Shown: positions 16,990 to 24,969 of the stretch, piece after piece
Numbering within the stretch: the first letter of the stretch is position 1
Layout: every line of letters begins with the position of its first letter
From: EX4484-217-1 sp964496035
GTDB taxonomy: Archaea > Thermoproteota > Thermoprotei_A > EX4484-217-1
Direction: 5' to 3'
NCBI GenBank assembly: GCA_964496035.1
Contig: CAZBXI010000001.1
Coordinates: 42,219 to 106,218 of the forward strand
Length of the DNA stretch: 64,000 bases
Program-made: the position numbers and the translations under genes
The notes under the pieces: generated by a model
The model's database searches: none
Told to the model about the DNA's origin: nothing
What the model saw: only the letters and a program-made list of their open reading frames with translations

Positions 16990-17564
16990 AGTATTTGACC
17001 AATAATATACGTTAGCAACGCTACAAGCATCCCTCCTCCAGTATATAAGAATGCAGTTTTTATTCTCTCCCTCCTGGAGGTAATAAAACCGGTAAACGCT
17101 AGTGTACTCAAAGCCAAAATGATACCTGCAACCGCGTTAATAGGATACGGTAAGGTAAAGAATAGTGTCGCTGGAATTAAGCCTCCGAGAAGCGTTGAAG
17201 CGCCTGCCGCAAACACTCTTACACGTACTTTAAAAGCAGTCTTCTCTGATATTACAGTCCCCCTTAAGCTCCTTAGTAAATGCCTTTCAAGAACATAGAG
17301 TCTAGCTTCTTCAAACGATCTTTCCGCAAAATATGCTCCATAAGAGTTTGTTAAAGCTGCAGTTACTACTCCTCCAATCCATGCTTTAACAGCCTCCTGA
17401 ACAGAGAAACTAAGCGTAACCAGCAGAATTCCAAGAGCGAAAAGTACACCATCACTCATACCTAAAATAATGTATCTTAAAACTTCATGCCGTAGCTTAC
17501 GTTCTAGCTTGAGGGGGTTGAGCAGATTCAATAATTTTTTCACCAACAACAACTTGGTCGACAC
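16986..17564 (-). CDS. VIT1/CCC1-like membrane protein
   Basis: The 192-residue protein has a basic N-terminal segment and about five membrane helices, beginning with YIILGMSDGVLFALGILLVTLS. The motif and the cytoplasmic loop with AYFAERSFEEARLY resemble VIT1/CCC1 proteins, which move iron or manganese in eukaryotes. In archaea this gene is often paired with DUF211. Its start overlaps the end of the DUF211 gene by 68 bases, so the true start may be further in, for example near the LRHEVLRY segment. Substrate is unknown. Confidence 0.72.
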   Translation of the reverse strand: MSTKLLLVKKLLNLLNPLKLERKLRHEVLRYIILGMSDGVLFALGILLVTLSFSVQEAVKAWIGGVVTAALTNSYGAYFAERSFEEARLYVLERHLLRSLRGTVISEKTAFKVRVRVFAAGASTLLGGLIPATLFFTLPYPINAVAGIILALSTLAFTGFITSRRERIKTAFLYTGGGMLVALLTYIIGQIL

Positions 17565-17823
17565 TATGAATTACGGCCCCTACTCTTGTTAGTTCTTTTT
17601 CAATATCATCAAAATTTATATCTTCACCCTCAATGGTAATGATTAGACCCATAGTTTCAACGTCAACCTCGTTTACAGTAACGTTTACAGCAGATACCCC
17701 CTTAACCCTAGCTAACGCCTTAGCAACATCGACAACTGAAGGCTCTTTCAATGGCTTTAAAACATCGAGAACAAGTCTTCTAATTTTAACTCTACCTGTT
17801 TTACTCATATACTCCTGCTTCAC
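17497..17823 (-). CDS. DUF211 protein
   Basis: The 108-residue protein matches DUF211 (COG1888), a small ferredoxin-like fold found almost only in archaea. It includes IRRLVLDVLKPLKEPSVVDVA, KGVSAVNVTVNEVDVETMG and IEKELTRVGAVIHSVDQVV. The fold has been linked to metal-dependent oligomerisation. It directly precedes and overlaps the VIT1-like gene, a pairing seen in other archaea, so a joint metal-related role is likely but not proven. Confidence 0.85.
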   Translation of the reverse strand: MKQEYMSKTGRVKIRRLVLDVLKPLKEPSVVDVAKALARVKGVSAVNVTVNEVDVETMGLIITIEGEDINFDDIEKELTRVGAVIHSVDQVVVGEKIIESAQPPQART

Positions 17824-17931
17824 CCTCCGCTATAACTACTATAGTAAACTCTTTTCCTTATAAACATTAATAAAAATAAGAACATAAGACATTTATGTGA
17901 ATTTAAAACTGTGGAGATAGGAGTGTATTCG

Positions 17932-18381
17932 ATGGCTCTGGACGAGCTAGATAAGAAAATAATAAATGCACTCATTGAAAACCCCAGAATAACGTATAGG
18001 AAGTTAGCTAAAAGTTTAGGTGTCTCGGTAGGCACCGTGTATAATCGAGTGAAGAAGCTAATGAGCCGAGGCATTATAAGAGACTTCACAGTACAGGTTG
18101 ACTTTTCAAAGGTAGGATACGACGTAACAGCTTTAATACTAGTTAAGGTTGATGGAAAACATATAATAGACGTTGAACGCGAAGTAGCCAGATACCCTAA
18201 TGTATGTGCAGTTTACGATGTTACCGGAGAATTTGATGTAATAGTTGTTGCGAAATTTAGAAATATAGGAGAATTAAACAAGTTTATCAAGAATTTACTT
18301 GCAAAACCGTACGTTCTAAGCACCAATACAAGTATAGCATTAAATGTGGTGAAAGAAAACTTTAAACTCAAAATACCTTAA
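17932..18381 (+). CDS. Lrp/AsnC-family transcription regulator
   Basis: The protein of about 149 residues has the Lrp/AsnC plan: an N-terminal winged helix (LDKKIINALIENPRITYRKLAKSLG, then VGTVYNRVKKLMSRGII) and a RAM ligand domain (about residues 70-140; ALILVKVDGKHIIDVEREVA, VYDVTGEFDVIVVAKF). These regulators form dimers to octamers that bind amino acids. ATG 17932 is preferred to the GTG seven codons upstream because family members begin just before the first LDxxDxxI helix. It is divergent from DUF211 and leads into eL13. Confidence 0.9.
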   Translation: MALDELDKKIINALIENPRITYRKLAKSLGVSVGTVYNRVKKLMSRGIIRDFTVQVDFSKVGYDVTALILVKVDGKHIIDVEREVARYPNVCAVYDVTGEFDVIVVAKFRNIGELNKFIKNLLAKPYVLSTNTSIALNVVKENFKLKIP

Positions 18382-18393
18382 GGGGTGTTAGCA

Positions 18394-18630
18394 ATGAAGA
18401 AACATAGACCATTAGTTAAAACACCTAGGCTAATAAGTAAAGGGAAAACAACGCCAAAATGGAGAAAAGGAAGAGGGTTTAGCTTACCTGAACTTAAAGA
18501 GGCAGGTATAACGCTTGATGTAGCGAAAAAACTGAGGATATACGTCGATAAGAGACGAAGATCAAAACATAAGGAAAACGTTGAATATTTAAAGAAACTT
18601 CTTGAGGAATTCAGTAAAGCTAAAAGCTAA
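18394..18630 (+). CDS. rpl13e: Ribosomal protein eL13
   Basis: This 78-residue basic protein has the eL13 pattern KGRGFSLPELKEAGI, then LDVAKKLRIYVDKRRRSKHKENVEYLK, typical of the large-subunit protein in Crenarchaeota and eukaryotes. ATG 18394 is chosen over GTG 18385 since AAGGGGTG lies seven bases before it. The gene follows the Lrp gene by 12 bases and may be co-transcribed. Confidence 0.88.
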   Translation: MKKHRPLVKTPRLISKGKTTPKWRKGRGFSLPELKEAGITLDVAKKLRIYVDKRRRSKHKENVEYLKKLLEEFSKAKS

Positions 18631-18644
18631 TTATAACTCAGCTA

Positions 18645-18908
18645 CTACTTGCTACAACAGAGAACACATATCAGTCTAACAGGGTCTAATTGCCTAGAAC
18701 ATTTTTCACAAACTATTCTACCGCACTTAATACATGAACCTAAGGCTAAATATTCTCCACATATTTCGCATAAACTTTCTTTACAAACAATGCATATTCC
18801 ATCATTAAGGCTAAAATGCTCTGAACAAACTCTTCTTCCACATATTTTACAGGCATGTATAGCCTCCATTTCCTCACATATCTCGCATTTAACGTTCTTG
18901 TCTTCCAA
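18645..18908 (-). CDS. Small multi-zinc-finger (B-box-like) protein
   Basis: The 87-residue protein is built from repeated Cys/His pairs: CEICEEMEAIHACKICGRRVCSEHF, then CIVCKESLCEICGEYLALGSCIKCGRIVCEKC and a final C-x2-CC. This gives at least three zinc sites in a B-box/FYVE-like arrangement. Such proteins usually mediate protein contacts. No DNA-binding helix is seen. It converges with eL13. The cysteine spacing is too regular for a chance frame. Confidence 0.78.
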   Translation of the reverse strand: MEDKNVKCEICEEMEAIHACKICGRRVCSEHFSLNDGICIVCKESLCEICGEYLALGSCIKCGRIVCEKCSRQLDPVRLICVLCCSK

Positions 18909-18983
18909 CCCATACCACCAAGGACTTCTTAATTAAATAACATAGACAGGTAAAAATATCCCCTATGTCCATATATTCCATAG

Positions 18984-18993
18984 CTATTTAAAG
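18984..18993 (+). promoter_or_regulatory. Likely TATA box for the membrane protein at 19024
   Basis: CTATTTAAAG is centred about 36 bases before the ATG, giving a leader of about ten bases. Confidence 0.4.
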
Positions 18994-19023
18994 CCCTATG
19001 TTATCTATATTAAGGGTTAAAAA

Positions 19024-19629
19024 ATGAGTTCCTCGGAGTACAGCGTATACGTAGAACATGAATATTTAGCAAGGGTATTGCCTGTAATTCTCATAGTTGT
19101 ATATTCCAGCACCTTACTCTTCGGCGTATCATTAGCTGTTACAAATCCCGCATATGCTCATGAAGTTCTTGAGCCAGCTATTAGAAGTATCGAAGAGAGC
19201 CCCTTAACGAAGTTATGTCAAGAAGCTTCAAAATTATGGTTTAGTGAAAAAACTCTTGAAGCTACCTTACTCATTGTTGTTATAGGTTTTCTCAGGACTT
19301 TGTCAGAACTTATAACAGCTTTGTTGCCACCATATGTTGCGTTTACATACTTCATAGAAGGTTTATTCATAGGCACTTCGGAGTACATGGAGAGATTGTT
19401 TTTAGTAATGTATATACCAGTAACAGTGGGTGATCTAATATCGATATCCCTTATTGAGAGCGGTCTGTTTCAAATATTGCTTTCAAAAACGAAGAATAGG
19501 CCTCTAGGAAATATAAGTGTTGTATTGATAATTACGGGTATCATAGGTGTCTTTGTGGCGAGCTACTTAGCAACCATTTCATCATGTATTATTGAAGGAA
19601 TACTTTTAAGCCATAAACCAGGTTTTTAA
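19024..19629 (+). CDS. Unrecognised integral membrane protein
   Basis: The 201-residue protein has about five hydrophobic segments (residues 17-40, 75-105, 105-125, 130-150 and 165-190) with short charged loops. There is no motif that I recognise; the size and topology recall SpoIIM-type membrane proteins, but the expected signature is not clear. It is a single-gene transcript from its own TATA box. Its end overlaps the convergent reductase gene by about 40 bases. Confidence 0.65.
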   Translation: MSSSEYSVYVEHEYLARVLPVILIVVYSSTLLFGVSLAVTNPAYAHEVLEPAIRSIEESPLTKLCQEASKLWFSEKTLEATLLIVVIGFLRTLSELITALLPPYVAFTYFIEGLFIGTSEYMERLFLVMYIPVTVGDLISISLIESGLFQILLSKTKNRPLGNISVVLIITGIIGVFVASYLATISSCIIEGILLSHKPGF

Positions 19630-20776
19630 TGTTCTTAGTAGATAAAACGGTATTTAAAATGTTAAGTATTGAACGAGGTCTTCCAAGAATAACGTTTTTC
19701 AACAACTTTTCATGGTAATCATAGTCGACGTACTTTATTTCAACATTTTCACCAATAGACTTGAGCACATCTTCTTTCTCCTTTAACGTCAGTTCGTGAA
19801 ACACTTGAGAAAGTAGCCCCTGTATTTTCAGTCTTAATCTTAATTTTAATGTTTCTTCTTCATACTTGCTAAATAAATACTCTACATCTTCAAACTTCGC
19901 ATTAATGATGTTGGCTAGTTTTCTCCCAAATAATGCGTGTACATATAAACCACCGCCAGTTAGTGGTTTTACATGTAAGGCTGCATCACCGATCATTACA
20001 ACTCTTTTGTAATGATCTTTCCAGCGCGGAGGAGTTTTCAATACTATGCCTCCAAAAGGTTTTCCTTTCTCTTTCACGTGAACTATTCCTTTAGCGCATA
20101 GAAAGCTAATAAAAGAATTTAAGGTGTTCAGGCTAATGTTCTCTCCACCTATCCCTATTCTTACATGTTTTTCATCTAATGGAACTATCCATCCAAAAAA
20201 CCCTTTAGCATAATTATCAGAAAACACCACTGTAAACTCGTCTACATGCTGTGTTTTTCCTACACAGTCCATTTGAATACCATAAACTCTAGCCTTTTTC
20301 CTATCATTTTTAAATATTTGCCTTCTTATTCTATGGATAGCTCCTTCAGCATTCACTATAATATTGCCGTAAACAATTTTGCCGTTATCTAATCGTATGC
20401 AGGGTTTAAGGGTTCCTATGCTCATTACCCTATGAGCGAAATGAAACTCAAACTTGTCCCGAACATTGTAGAATAATTCTTTCAAATACCTTGTTCTGTC
20501 TAAAACATATACAGGATTACTCGGAATTATTTCTACTTTAGCTCCCGTTTCTGTCATGATACATAATCTTTTAAACTTATTAACTACGCTTTTACGAGCC
20601 GCTTTACCTACAATATTTAGTACTCTCTGACTCACTATCCCCGTGCAATGCCTTTTCATTCCTATGCCACTCTGTTCTTCAAAAACTGATACATCAAAGT
20701 GTTCTTTAAGGAAATTTAAGAATGATAGCGCAGCAGAACCGGCACCTACAACGATGATATCGTAATGTTTCCTCAT
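19589..20776 (-). CDS. Geranylgeranyl reductase-family flavoprotein
   Basis: The protein of about 395 residues has an N-terminal FAD Rossmann motif (YDIIVVGAGSAALSFLNFL), the substrate-domain signature RHCTGIVS, the second FAD motif VVMIGDAALHVKPLTGGGLY, and the C-terminal cap of the geranylgeranyl reductase family. In archaea these enzymes saturate the isoprenoid chains of membrane lipids. ATG 20776 is chosen as the start because the Rossmann strand begins there. Other substrates, such as menaquinone side chains, are possible for this family. Confidence 0.82.
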   Translation of the reverse strand: MRKHYDIIVVGAGSAALSFLNFLKEHFDVSVFEEQSGIGMKRHCTGIVSQRVLNIVGKAARKSVVNKFKRLCIMTETGAKVEIIPSNPVYVLDRTRYLKELFYNVRDKFEFHFAHRVMSIGTLKPCIRLDNGKIVYGNIIVNAEGAIHRIRRQIFKNDRKKARVYGIQMDCVGKTQHVDEFTVVFSDNYAKGFFGWIVPLDEKHVRIGIGGENISLNTLNSFISFLCAKGIVHVKEKGKPFGGIVLKTPPRWKDHYKRVVMIGDAALHVKPLTGGGLYVHALFGRKLANIINAKFEDVEYLFSKYEEETLKLRLRLKIQGLLSQVFHELTLKEKEDVLKSIGENVEIKYVDYDYHEKLLKNVILGRPRSILNILNTVLSTKNIKNLVYGLKVFLQ

Positions 20777-20851
20777 AAAATTCCACATGATATTTAAGAT
20801 AGGTTACGTTTAATGTATTTTTACCTAAGAGTTAATACTGGGTGGTATATT

Positions 20852-21283
20852 GTGTCTGAGAATATTAAGCCTTTTAGAAAACTTATACATGTAAATGCTT
20901 GTTCACGTATGATACGGAAACTTAAAAAGATACTTATTTACGGTACATGTCTGAGAGATGAACATCCAGAAATTTTAGAAAAATTTTCTACAGATCGTGT
21001 TCCTTTGGCGGTATGTTTAGAAGAAGAACACATGAACATGGTTGGTTTTAAATTAGCTACAATGATGAAGACTTGCAAGCCTAATGAGATAGTTGTGTTA
21101 ACAGTAGACGGTAGTCCTCATTGTGTGCAATTACATATGATGGTTGAAGAATGCCTGAAGCTCGTTCCAGAGGTTACAGTTAAACACTACGTGGTACATA
21201 AGGGGGATGTAATAGAAGTTTCTTCTAAGGTAGTTAAAACATCACGCTATTTAAGCAAGGTTAAGAAGCTTCTGGGAGAGTAA
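20852..21283 (+). CDS. Unrecognised cysteine-containing protein
   Basis: I do not recognise this protein of about 143 residues. It carries scattered cysteines (VNACSR, YGTCLRDEHPE, AVCLEEEHMNMVGF, MKTCKP, SPHCVQLHMMVEECL) and several histidines, and a Rossmann-like strand EIVVLTVDGSPHC. The pattern could bind metal or an Fe-S cluster. GTG 20852 is preferred because GGGTGG lies seven bases upstream; ATG 20813 is an alternative. It is convergent with a SpeD-type gene, with a hairpin between the two. Confidence 0.6.
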   Translation: MSENIKPFRKLIHVNACSRMIRKLKKILIYGTCLRDEHPEILEKFSTDRVPLAVCLEEEHMNMVGFKLATMMKTCKPNEIVVLTVDGSPHCVQLHMMVEECLKLVPEVTVKHYVVHKGDVIEVSSKVVKTSRYLSKVKKLLGE

Positions 21284-21308
21284 GTTAGCTCAAAAAACAA
21301 TGAGCTCA

Positions 21309-21334
21309 ATGAGTATTGGTAAAGTAATACTCAT
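21309..21334. terminator. Hairpin at the convergent gene ends
   Basis: ATGAGTATT (21309-21317) pairs perfectly with AATACTCAT (21326-21334) around an eight-base loop. It covers the last codon of the SpeD-type gene and lies after the end of the opposing gene, where a two-way terminator or transcript end would be expected. Confidence 0.4.
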
Positions 21335-21717
21335 CCCCGATATGAGCGGTCAACATAGCCTCTAATGACTTTTTTAGCTTTTAGACTTGAAGCTATGTAA
21401 TGGAATGCTGCTTCAGGATCTGTATGTTCTCCGCAAGAGTAAACATCAACTGTTGCAAAGCTAAATTCAGGCCAAGTATGTACGGCTATATGGCTTTCAA
21501 GAACTATAGCAACTATGCTTACTCCATCGCCGATTTTCCAGGATTTAACATCAAGCAATGTCATATTGCCTATTTTCGTAGCCTCTACAACTATATCCTT
21601 CAGCATTACTTCATTTCTAAGGAGCTCAGTATCACATTCATAAAGCTCTCCATAAACATGTTTGCCAATAACCTTCGGCACAGAGACTCTTCTTTGCAAA
21701 GCTACGAGTTCCGTCAT
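21331..21717 (-). CDS. SpeD-type pyruvoyl decarboxylase proenzyme (AdoMet or arginine decarboxylase), copy 1
   Basis: The 128-residue protein is a class 1B AdoMet decarboxylase-type proenzyme. Self-cleavage is expected between Glu74 and Ser75 in VLESHIAVHTW, making the pyruvoyl group; the later TVDVYSCGEH supplies the catalytic cysteine. These enzymes make decarboxylated AdoMet for polyamines. In Crenarchaeota a paralogue is an arginine decarboxylase instead. The C-terminal KAKKVIRGYVDRS tail resembles bacterial-type AdoMet decarboxylases more than copy 2 does, so I lean to AdoMet decarboxylase, without certainty. Confidence 0.85.
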   Translation of the reverse strand: MTELVALQRRVSVPKVIGKHVYGELYECDTELLRNEVMLKDIVVEATKIGNMTLLDVKSWKIGDGVSIVAIVLESHIAVHTWPEFSFATVDVYSCGEHTDPEAAFHYIASSLKAKKVIRGYVDRSYRG

Positions 21718-21839
21718 CGCCCCCTAACACCCCCCTCTTGGGGGATTACCCCCCTATAACATTTAAAGTTTACCCTCAAAGAAATGTGAGAATAGAATAT
21801 AAGCAAAACCCGCACTCCATAAGTCTAGGTGGATACATA

Positions 21840-22316
21840 ATGGCTATGCCCGGATTTCAAATAGTAAGATATGTAAAGGACATTATCAGCAAAGATCAGC
21901 TACAACCAGCAGGAGTAGATTTAACAGTAAGTAAGATCTTTGAGTTAAAATCGCGCGGATATTTAGGTGTTAATCGTAGAGAGATTTCTGATGTTCAAGA
22001 AGTTCCTAAGAGAAACGGAAAATGGTATTTAGGCAAGGGAGTATACAAAGTTCTAATTAATGAAATAATACATGTGCCAGAGAATGCTATAGGCATATGT
22101 TTTCCTAGATCATCACTTCTAAGGATGGGTGTAGATGTAAGATGCGCACTTTGGGACCCTGGATATTATGGTAGAAGTGAAATACTACTAGTTGTCCATA
22201 ATGGGCATGGTGTTGTTATTGAAGAAAACGCTAGAATAGCGCAAATCGTTTTCATAAGACTAACGGAAAAACCTCATAAACTGTACTCAGGCATTTACAA
22301 AGGCGAAAACGTATGA
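21840..22316 (+). CDS. dcd: dCTP deaminase/dUTPase family protein
   Basis: The protein of about 158 residues matches the trimeric dUTPase/dCTP deaminase superfamily, with QPAGVDLTVSKIFEL, the VPENAIGICFPRSSLLRMGV motif, and the core ALWDPGYYGRSEILL. It would deaminate dCTP or hydrolyse dUTP, keeping uracil out of DNA. ATG 21840 is chosen because the longer frame's first 34 residues are not family-like and GGTGG lies upstream. It overlaps the start of the Fe-S HhH-like gene by 4 bases, so the two are probably translated together. Confidence 0.85.
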   Translation: MAMPGFQIVRYVKDIISKDQLQPAGVDLTVSKIFELKSRGYLGVNRREISDVQEVPKRNGKWYLGKGVYKVLINEIIHVPENAIGICFPRSSLLRMGVDVRCALWDPGYYGRSEILLVVHNGHGVVIEENARIAQIVFIRLTEKPHKLYSGIYKGENV

Positions 22317-23275
22317 TAGACCTTAACGAAGAACACATAGTTAGAGTATGTGAGAGCTTAAGGTTTATCAAGATACCTCTAGACGACTTTACAAACCCTA
22401 ATTATTACCCGGTAAAAGGTAGCTTAGAGGATACAGCAAGGTATTTCGTATTCATGGTGGCCATAGATCATAGAACAAGCTATAAAGGTGTAAGTTACGA
22501 GGAAACTATTAATGGCAAATTGTATCATGGCGCAGACTTACTTTATAAATTGGGTGCTATGAAGTATGAAGAAGATCCAGAATTTTTCTCGCCACGAAAC
22601 ATGGCAAAAATAACTGTAAAAGACGTTAAAGCGTGGCTAAACCATGGTAAAGCAAGAATATGGGATATAGGAGTAAGAACAATGCTTCTTAGGGATCTAG
22701 GACTTAAACTAATAAGATTATACAATGGCAAGGTATTAAATCTCATAGCTGAAAGTAAAGGGTATTTAAAGAAGATGAATAGAGGATTAATAAATTCACT
22801 AAAAACGTTTAAAGCTTATGAAGACCCCGTTGAAAAGAAAGCCTATCTACTGGTAAAATTTCTTGAAAGAAGGAAAATAATGCAAATAAAGGATCAAGAG
22901 CATATTGAAATTCCCGTAGATAATCACTTAACAAGAATAGCTTTTAGAATAGGCATAGTTGATTTAAGTAAAAAACTAGTAGACTTCATAGTATCTAAGA
23001 AACACTTAACATACGAAGATGATGTAATTATAAGGCTAACCGTGAGGAAAGCGTATAAACTTCTATGTAGAGGGATTGGTATCTCACCTCTGCATCTAGA
23101 TGATCTATTATGGGCCATAGGTCGAAAATGTTGTACAAAACCCTTACCTAAATGTGATCGATGTAAGATATTAGGCTACTTTGGTTGTCCACTTAGGGAA
23201 GTCTGTAGAGGTTATAGGGATAAAAACTATGCTAAATTAACTGAGCATACTTATGTGAAAACATGGTACTATTGA
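22313..23275 (+). CDS. HhH-GPD-like protein with Fe-S cluster motif, unknown substrate
   Basis: The 320-residue protein ends in cysteines with spacing C-x6-C-x2-C-x7-C-x5-C (CTKPLPKCDRC to PLREVC). This opens exactly like the Fe-S loop of endonuclease III (C-x6-C-x2-C-x5-C). PVDNHLTRIAFRIG resembles the PVDTHV-type segment that carries the catalytic Asp. The N-terminal half (HRTSYKGVSYEE, NGKLYHGADLLYKLG) is not from EndoIII. It is coupled to a dCTP deaminase/dUTPase-like gene. A base-excision or nucleotide-sanitising role is plausible, but I cannot name the family. Confidence 0.7.
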   Translation: MIDLNEEHIVRVCESLRFIKIPLDDFTNPNYYPVKGSLEDTARYFVFMVAIDHRTSYKGVSYEETINGKLYHGADLLYKLGAMKYEEDPEFFSPRNMAKITVKDVKAWLNHGKARIWDIGVRTMLLRDLGLKLIRLYNGKVLNLIAESKGYLKKMNRGLINSLKTFKAYEDPVEKKAYLLVKFLERRKIMQIKDQEHIEIPVDNHLTRIAFRIGIVDLSKKLVDFIVSKKHLTYEDDVIIRLTVRKAYKLLCRGIGISPLHLDDLLWAIGRKCCTKPLPKCDRCKILGYFGCPLREVCRGYRDKNYAKLTEHTYVKTWYY

Positions 23276-23287
23276 TAAGGGAATAGT

Positions 23288-23297
23288 CTTTTATACT
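23288..23297 (+). promoter_or_regulatory. Likely TATA box for the small RHH gene
   Basis: CTTTTATACT lies about 55 bases before ATG 23347, giving a leader of roughly 30 bases that ends with a GAGG ribosome site. Confidence 0.4.
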
Positions 23298-23346
23298 ATG
23301 CACATTATCGAAAATATATTCGAATCACTTTACTGAGGCAATAATT

Positions 23347-23511
23347 ATGGGAAGGGTTGTTGTCGTTTCAGTAAAGATGCCCAAGGAACTTCTCAGAGAA
23401 CTTGACAAACTTGTGGAAGAGGGTTTATTTTCGTCGCGAAGTGAAGCTATAAGACGTGGAATAGCGTTGCTTATACGAAACTATTACAAATTCAAGGTTA
23501 AAAACATGTGA
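23347..23511 (+). CDS. Small CopG/RHH regulator
   Basis: The 54-residue protein is a near-minimal ribbon-helix-helix: the strand VVVVSVKMPKELL, then LRELDKLVEEG and SRSEAIRRGIALLI. It closely resembles the RHH protein at 48-260 in this window. ATG 23347 follows GAGG after a TATA-like CTTTTATACT. It precedes a short winged-helix-like gene by 85 bases. Such small RHH proteins can be antitoxins, but no toxin-like partner is recognised here. Confidence 0.8.
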   Translation: MGRVVVVSVKMPKELLRELDKLVEEGLFSSRSEAIRRGIALLIRNYYKFKVKNM

Positions 23512-23596
23512 AAACCGAAAGAGAAATTTACAAATTCGTATCTACTCAAACTTAAGTTTAAGCCGTTTAATACTGTGCCGAGAGGTTTTTCAATCT

Positions 23597-23896
23597 ATGT
23601 CTAGCAGGGAAATGAACTTCAATTATTTTCGCGACTTATTGAAAACTTTAAAAAACAAGGAAATTACTAGTGAAGATGAGAAGAAAGTCGTATTATATTT
23701 CATAAAGAATATTTCAGTTGGAGAAATTCTAGCTTTAAGAGAGCTTGAAATTTTAGGTGTAAAAAATCCTACAAGAACCATTAGGTCCCTTATTCTCAAA
23801 GGAGTATTAGAGAAGGGTGAAGGATGCTATAACTTAGCTAAGGATATAAGAGAAGAATTGTTCAGGTTAAAGCATAGAGGAGTAATCAGAATATAG
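23597..23896 (+). CDS. Small winged-helix-like protein, unrecognised
   Basis: The 99-residue protein is helical and ends in a pattern that suits a winged helix (VGEILALRELEILGVKNPTRTIRSLILKG, then LEKGEGCYNLAKDIREEL). I recognise no named family. It overlaps the convergent biotin ligase gene by 11 bases. The RHH gene just upstream might act with it, but there is no direct evidence. Confidence 0.55.
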   Translation: MSSREMNFNYFRDLLKTLKNKEITSEDEKKVVLYFIKNISVGEILALRELEILGVKNPTRTIRSLILKGVLEKGEGCYNLAKDIREELFRLKHRGVIRI

Positions 23897-24803
23897 GTTT
23901 ATACTCTACTCCCTCTAAATATATCACATCGCCATAATGTATTTTAACTATTTTCCCGCTATTATCTTTAATTATCAATTCTCCTGCATCTGAAATATCT
24001 AATGCTTTACCCTCTATAACCTCTTTGCAACTAAGTTTTATTACAATTCTTTTACCTAGAGTAATGTTTAATTTTCTCCATGAATTAATAATTTCCTTTA
24101 CATTTCCTTTTCTTAAAGTGTTAATAGTCTCTAATGCTAATGCTTTAATTAGTACATCTCTTGGAACATTGAAACCTATTACTTCGGATATTGACGTAAC
24201 ACCGCGAAGTCCTGAAAACATCATTTTATTGTTTACATTTAGCCCTATACCTATAATACTCAGAACTTTCTCCTCTCTGAATATATTTTCAATGAGTATC
24301 CCGCCAATTTTTCTTGATGAAAACATTATGTCATTAGGCCATTTAAGTTTAAAATCTAACATTAGTACATTATTGAGAGCTCTAACAGCAGACACGCCAA
24401 TAGCTAAACTTAAAACGTTAAGTAAGGATTTGTTCTCTACACTCCACAATATCGTCATCCAAATTCCACCAGGAGGCGATAGCCAAATCCTTCCAGCTCT
24501 CCCCCTGCCTTTAGTTTGTATTTCAGAAAAAACCATAGCCCTATCGTATCTACTAGCTATCTTCTTAGCATAATCCATAGTTGAACCTATGGAGTAAAAG
24601 TATTTTACATGTTCAAATCCTATTTCTCTAAAGAAATTATCTCTCTCTAAATTAGCTATATTATCGGAAAACATCCCACAAACTCTATTACCTAGTATTT
24701 CTATCGAACCTAACATTGATAAGTAATTTACAAAACTACGGGGCAGCAAACATGCCTCGACGCATTTATTATTGTAAAGATCTCTAATAACTGGCTTAAC
24801 CAT
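23886..24803 (-). CDS. birA: Biotin-protein ligase
   Basis: The 305-residue protein attaches biotin to the carrier protein. It has the family signature STMDYAK, the biotinyl-AMP loop GRGRAGRIWLSPPGGIWMT (about residues 98-117), KWPNDIM, KIGGILIE and a C-terminal SH3-like domain. An N-terminal extension of about 60 residues is not a clear winged helix, so DNA-binding is uncertain. It is divergent from the biotin carboxylase gene, and the carrier and carboxyltransferase genes follow, so its substrate is probably the protein encoded at 26484-27005. Confidence 0.88.
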   Translation of the reverse strand: MVKPVIRDLYNNKCVEACLLPRSFVNYLSMLGSIEILGNRVCGMFSDNIANLERDNFFREIGFEHVKYFYSIGSTMDYAKKIASRYDRAMVFSEIQTKGRGRAGRIWLSPPGGIWMTILWSVENKSLLNVLSLAIGVSAVRALNNVLMLDFKLKWPNDIMFSSRKIGGILIENIFREEKVLSIIGIGLNVNNKMMFSGLRGVTSISEVIGFNVPRDVLIKALALETINTLRKGNVKEIINSWRKLNITLGKRIVIKLSCKEVIEGKALDISDAGELIIKDNSGKIVKIHYGDVIYLEGVEYKPIF

Positions 24804-24969
24804 GTTTCTAACCGTGGTAAACGTTTGTACGGAAATATCTTCGACTATTGTCTATAATCATTCTATTTAGAGTAACTATATATTCACAGCTTACACTTAT
24901 CTTTCCGCAGTAATAACTATTAAGTTCATGAAGTTCATACTAATGCACTGCTATGAGGATACTAATTAC

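Noticed and set aside
23347..23896. Toxin-antitoxin pair (small RHH plus the following gene)
   Set aside because: The second gene resembles a DNA-binding protein, not a known toxin, and is 85 bases away.
24025..24573. 182-codon plus-strand frame opposite the biotin ligase gene
   Set aside because: It is a mirror frame of a gene with complete catalytic motifs.
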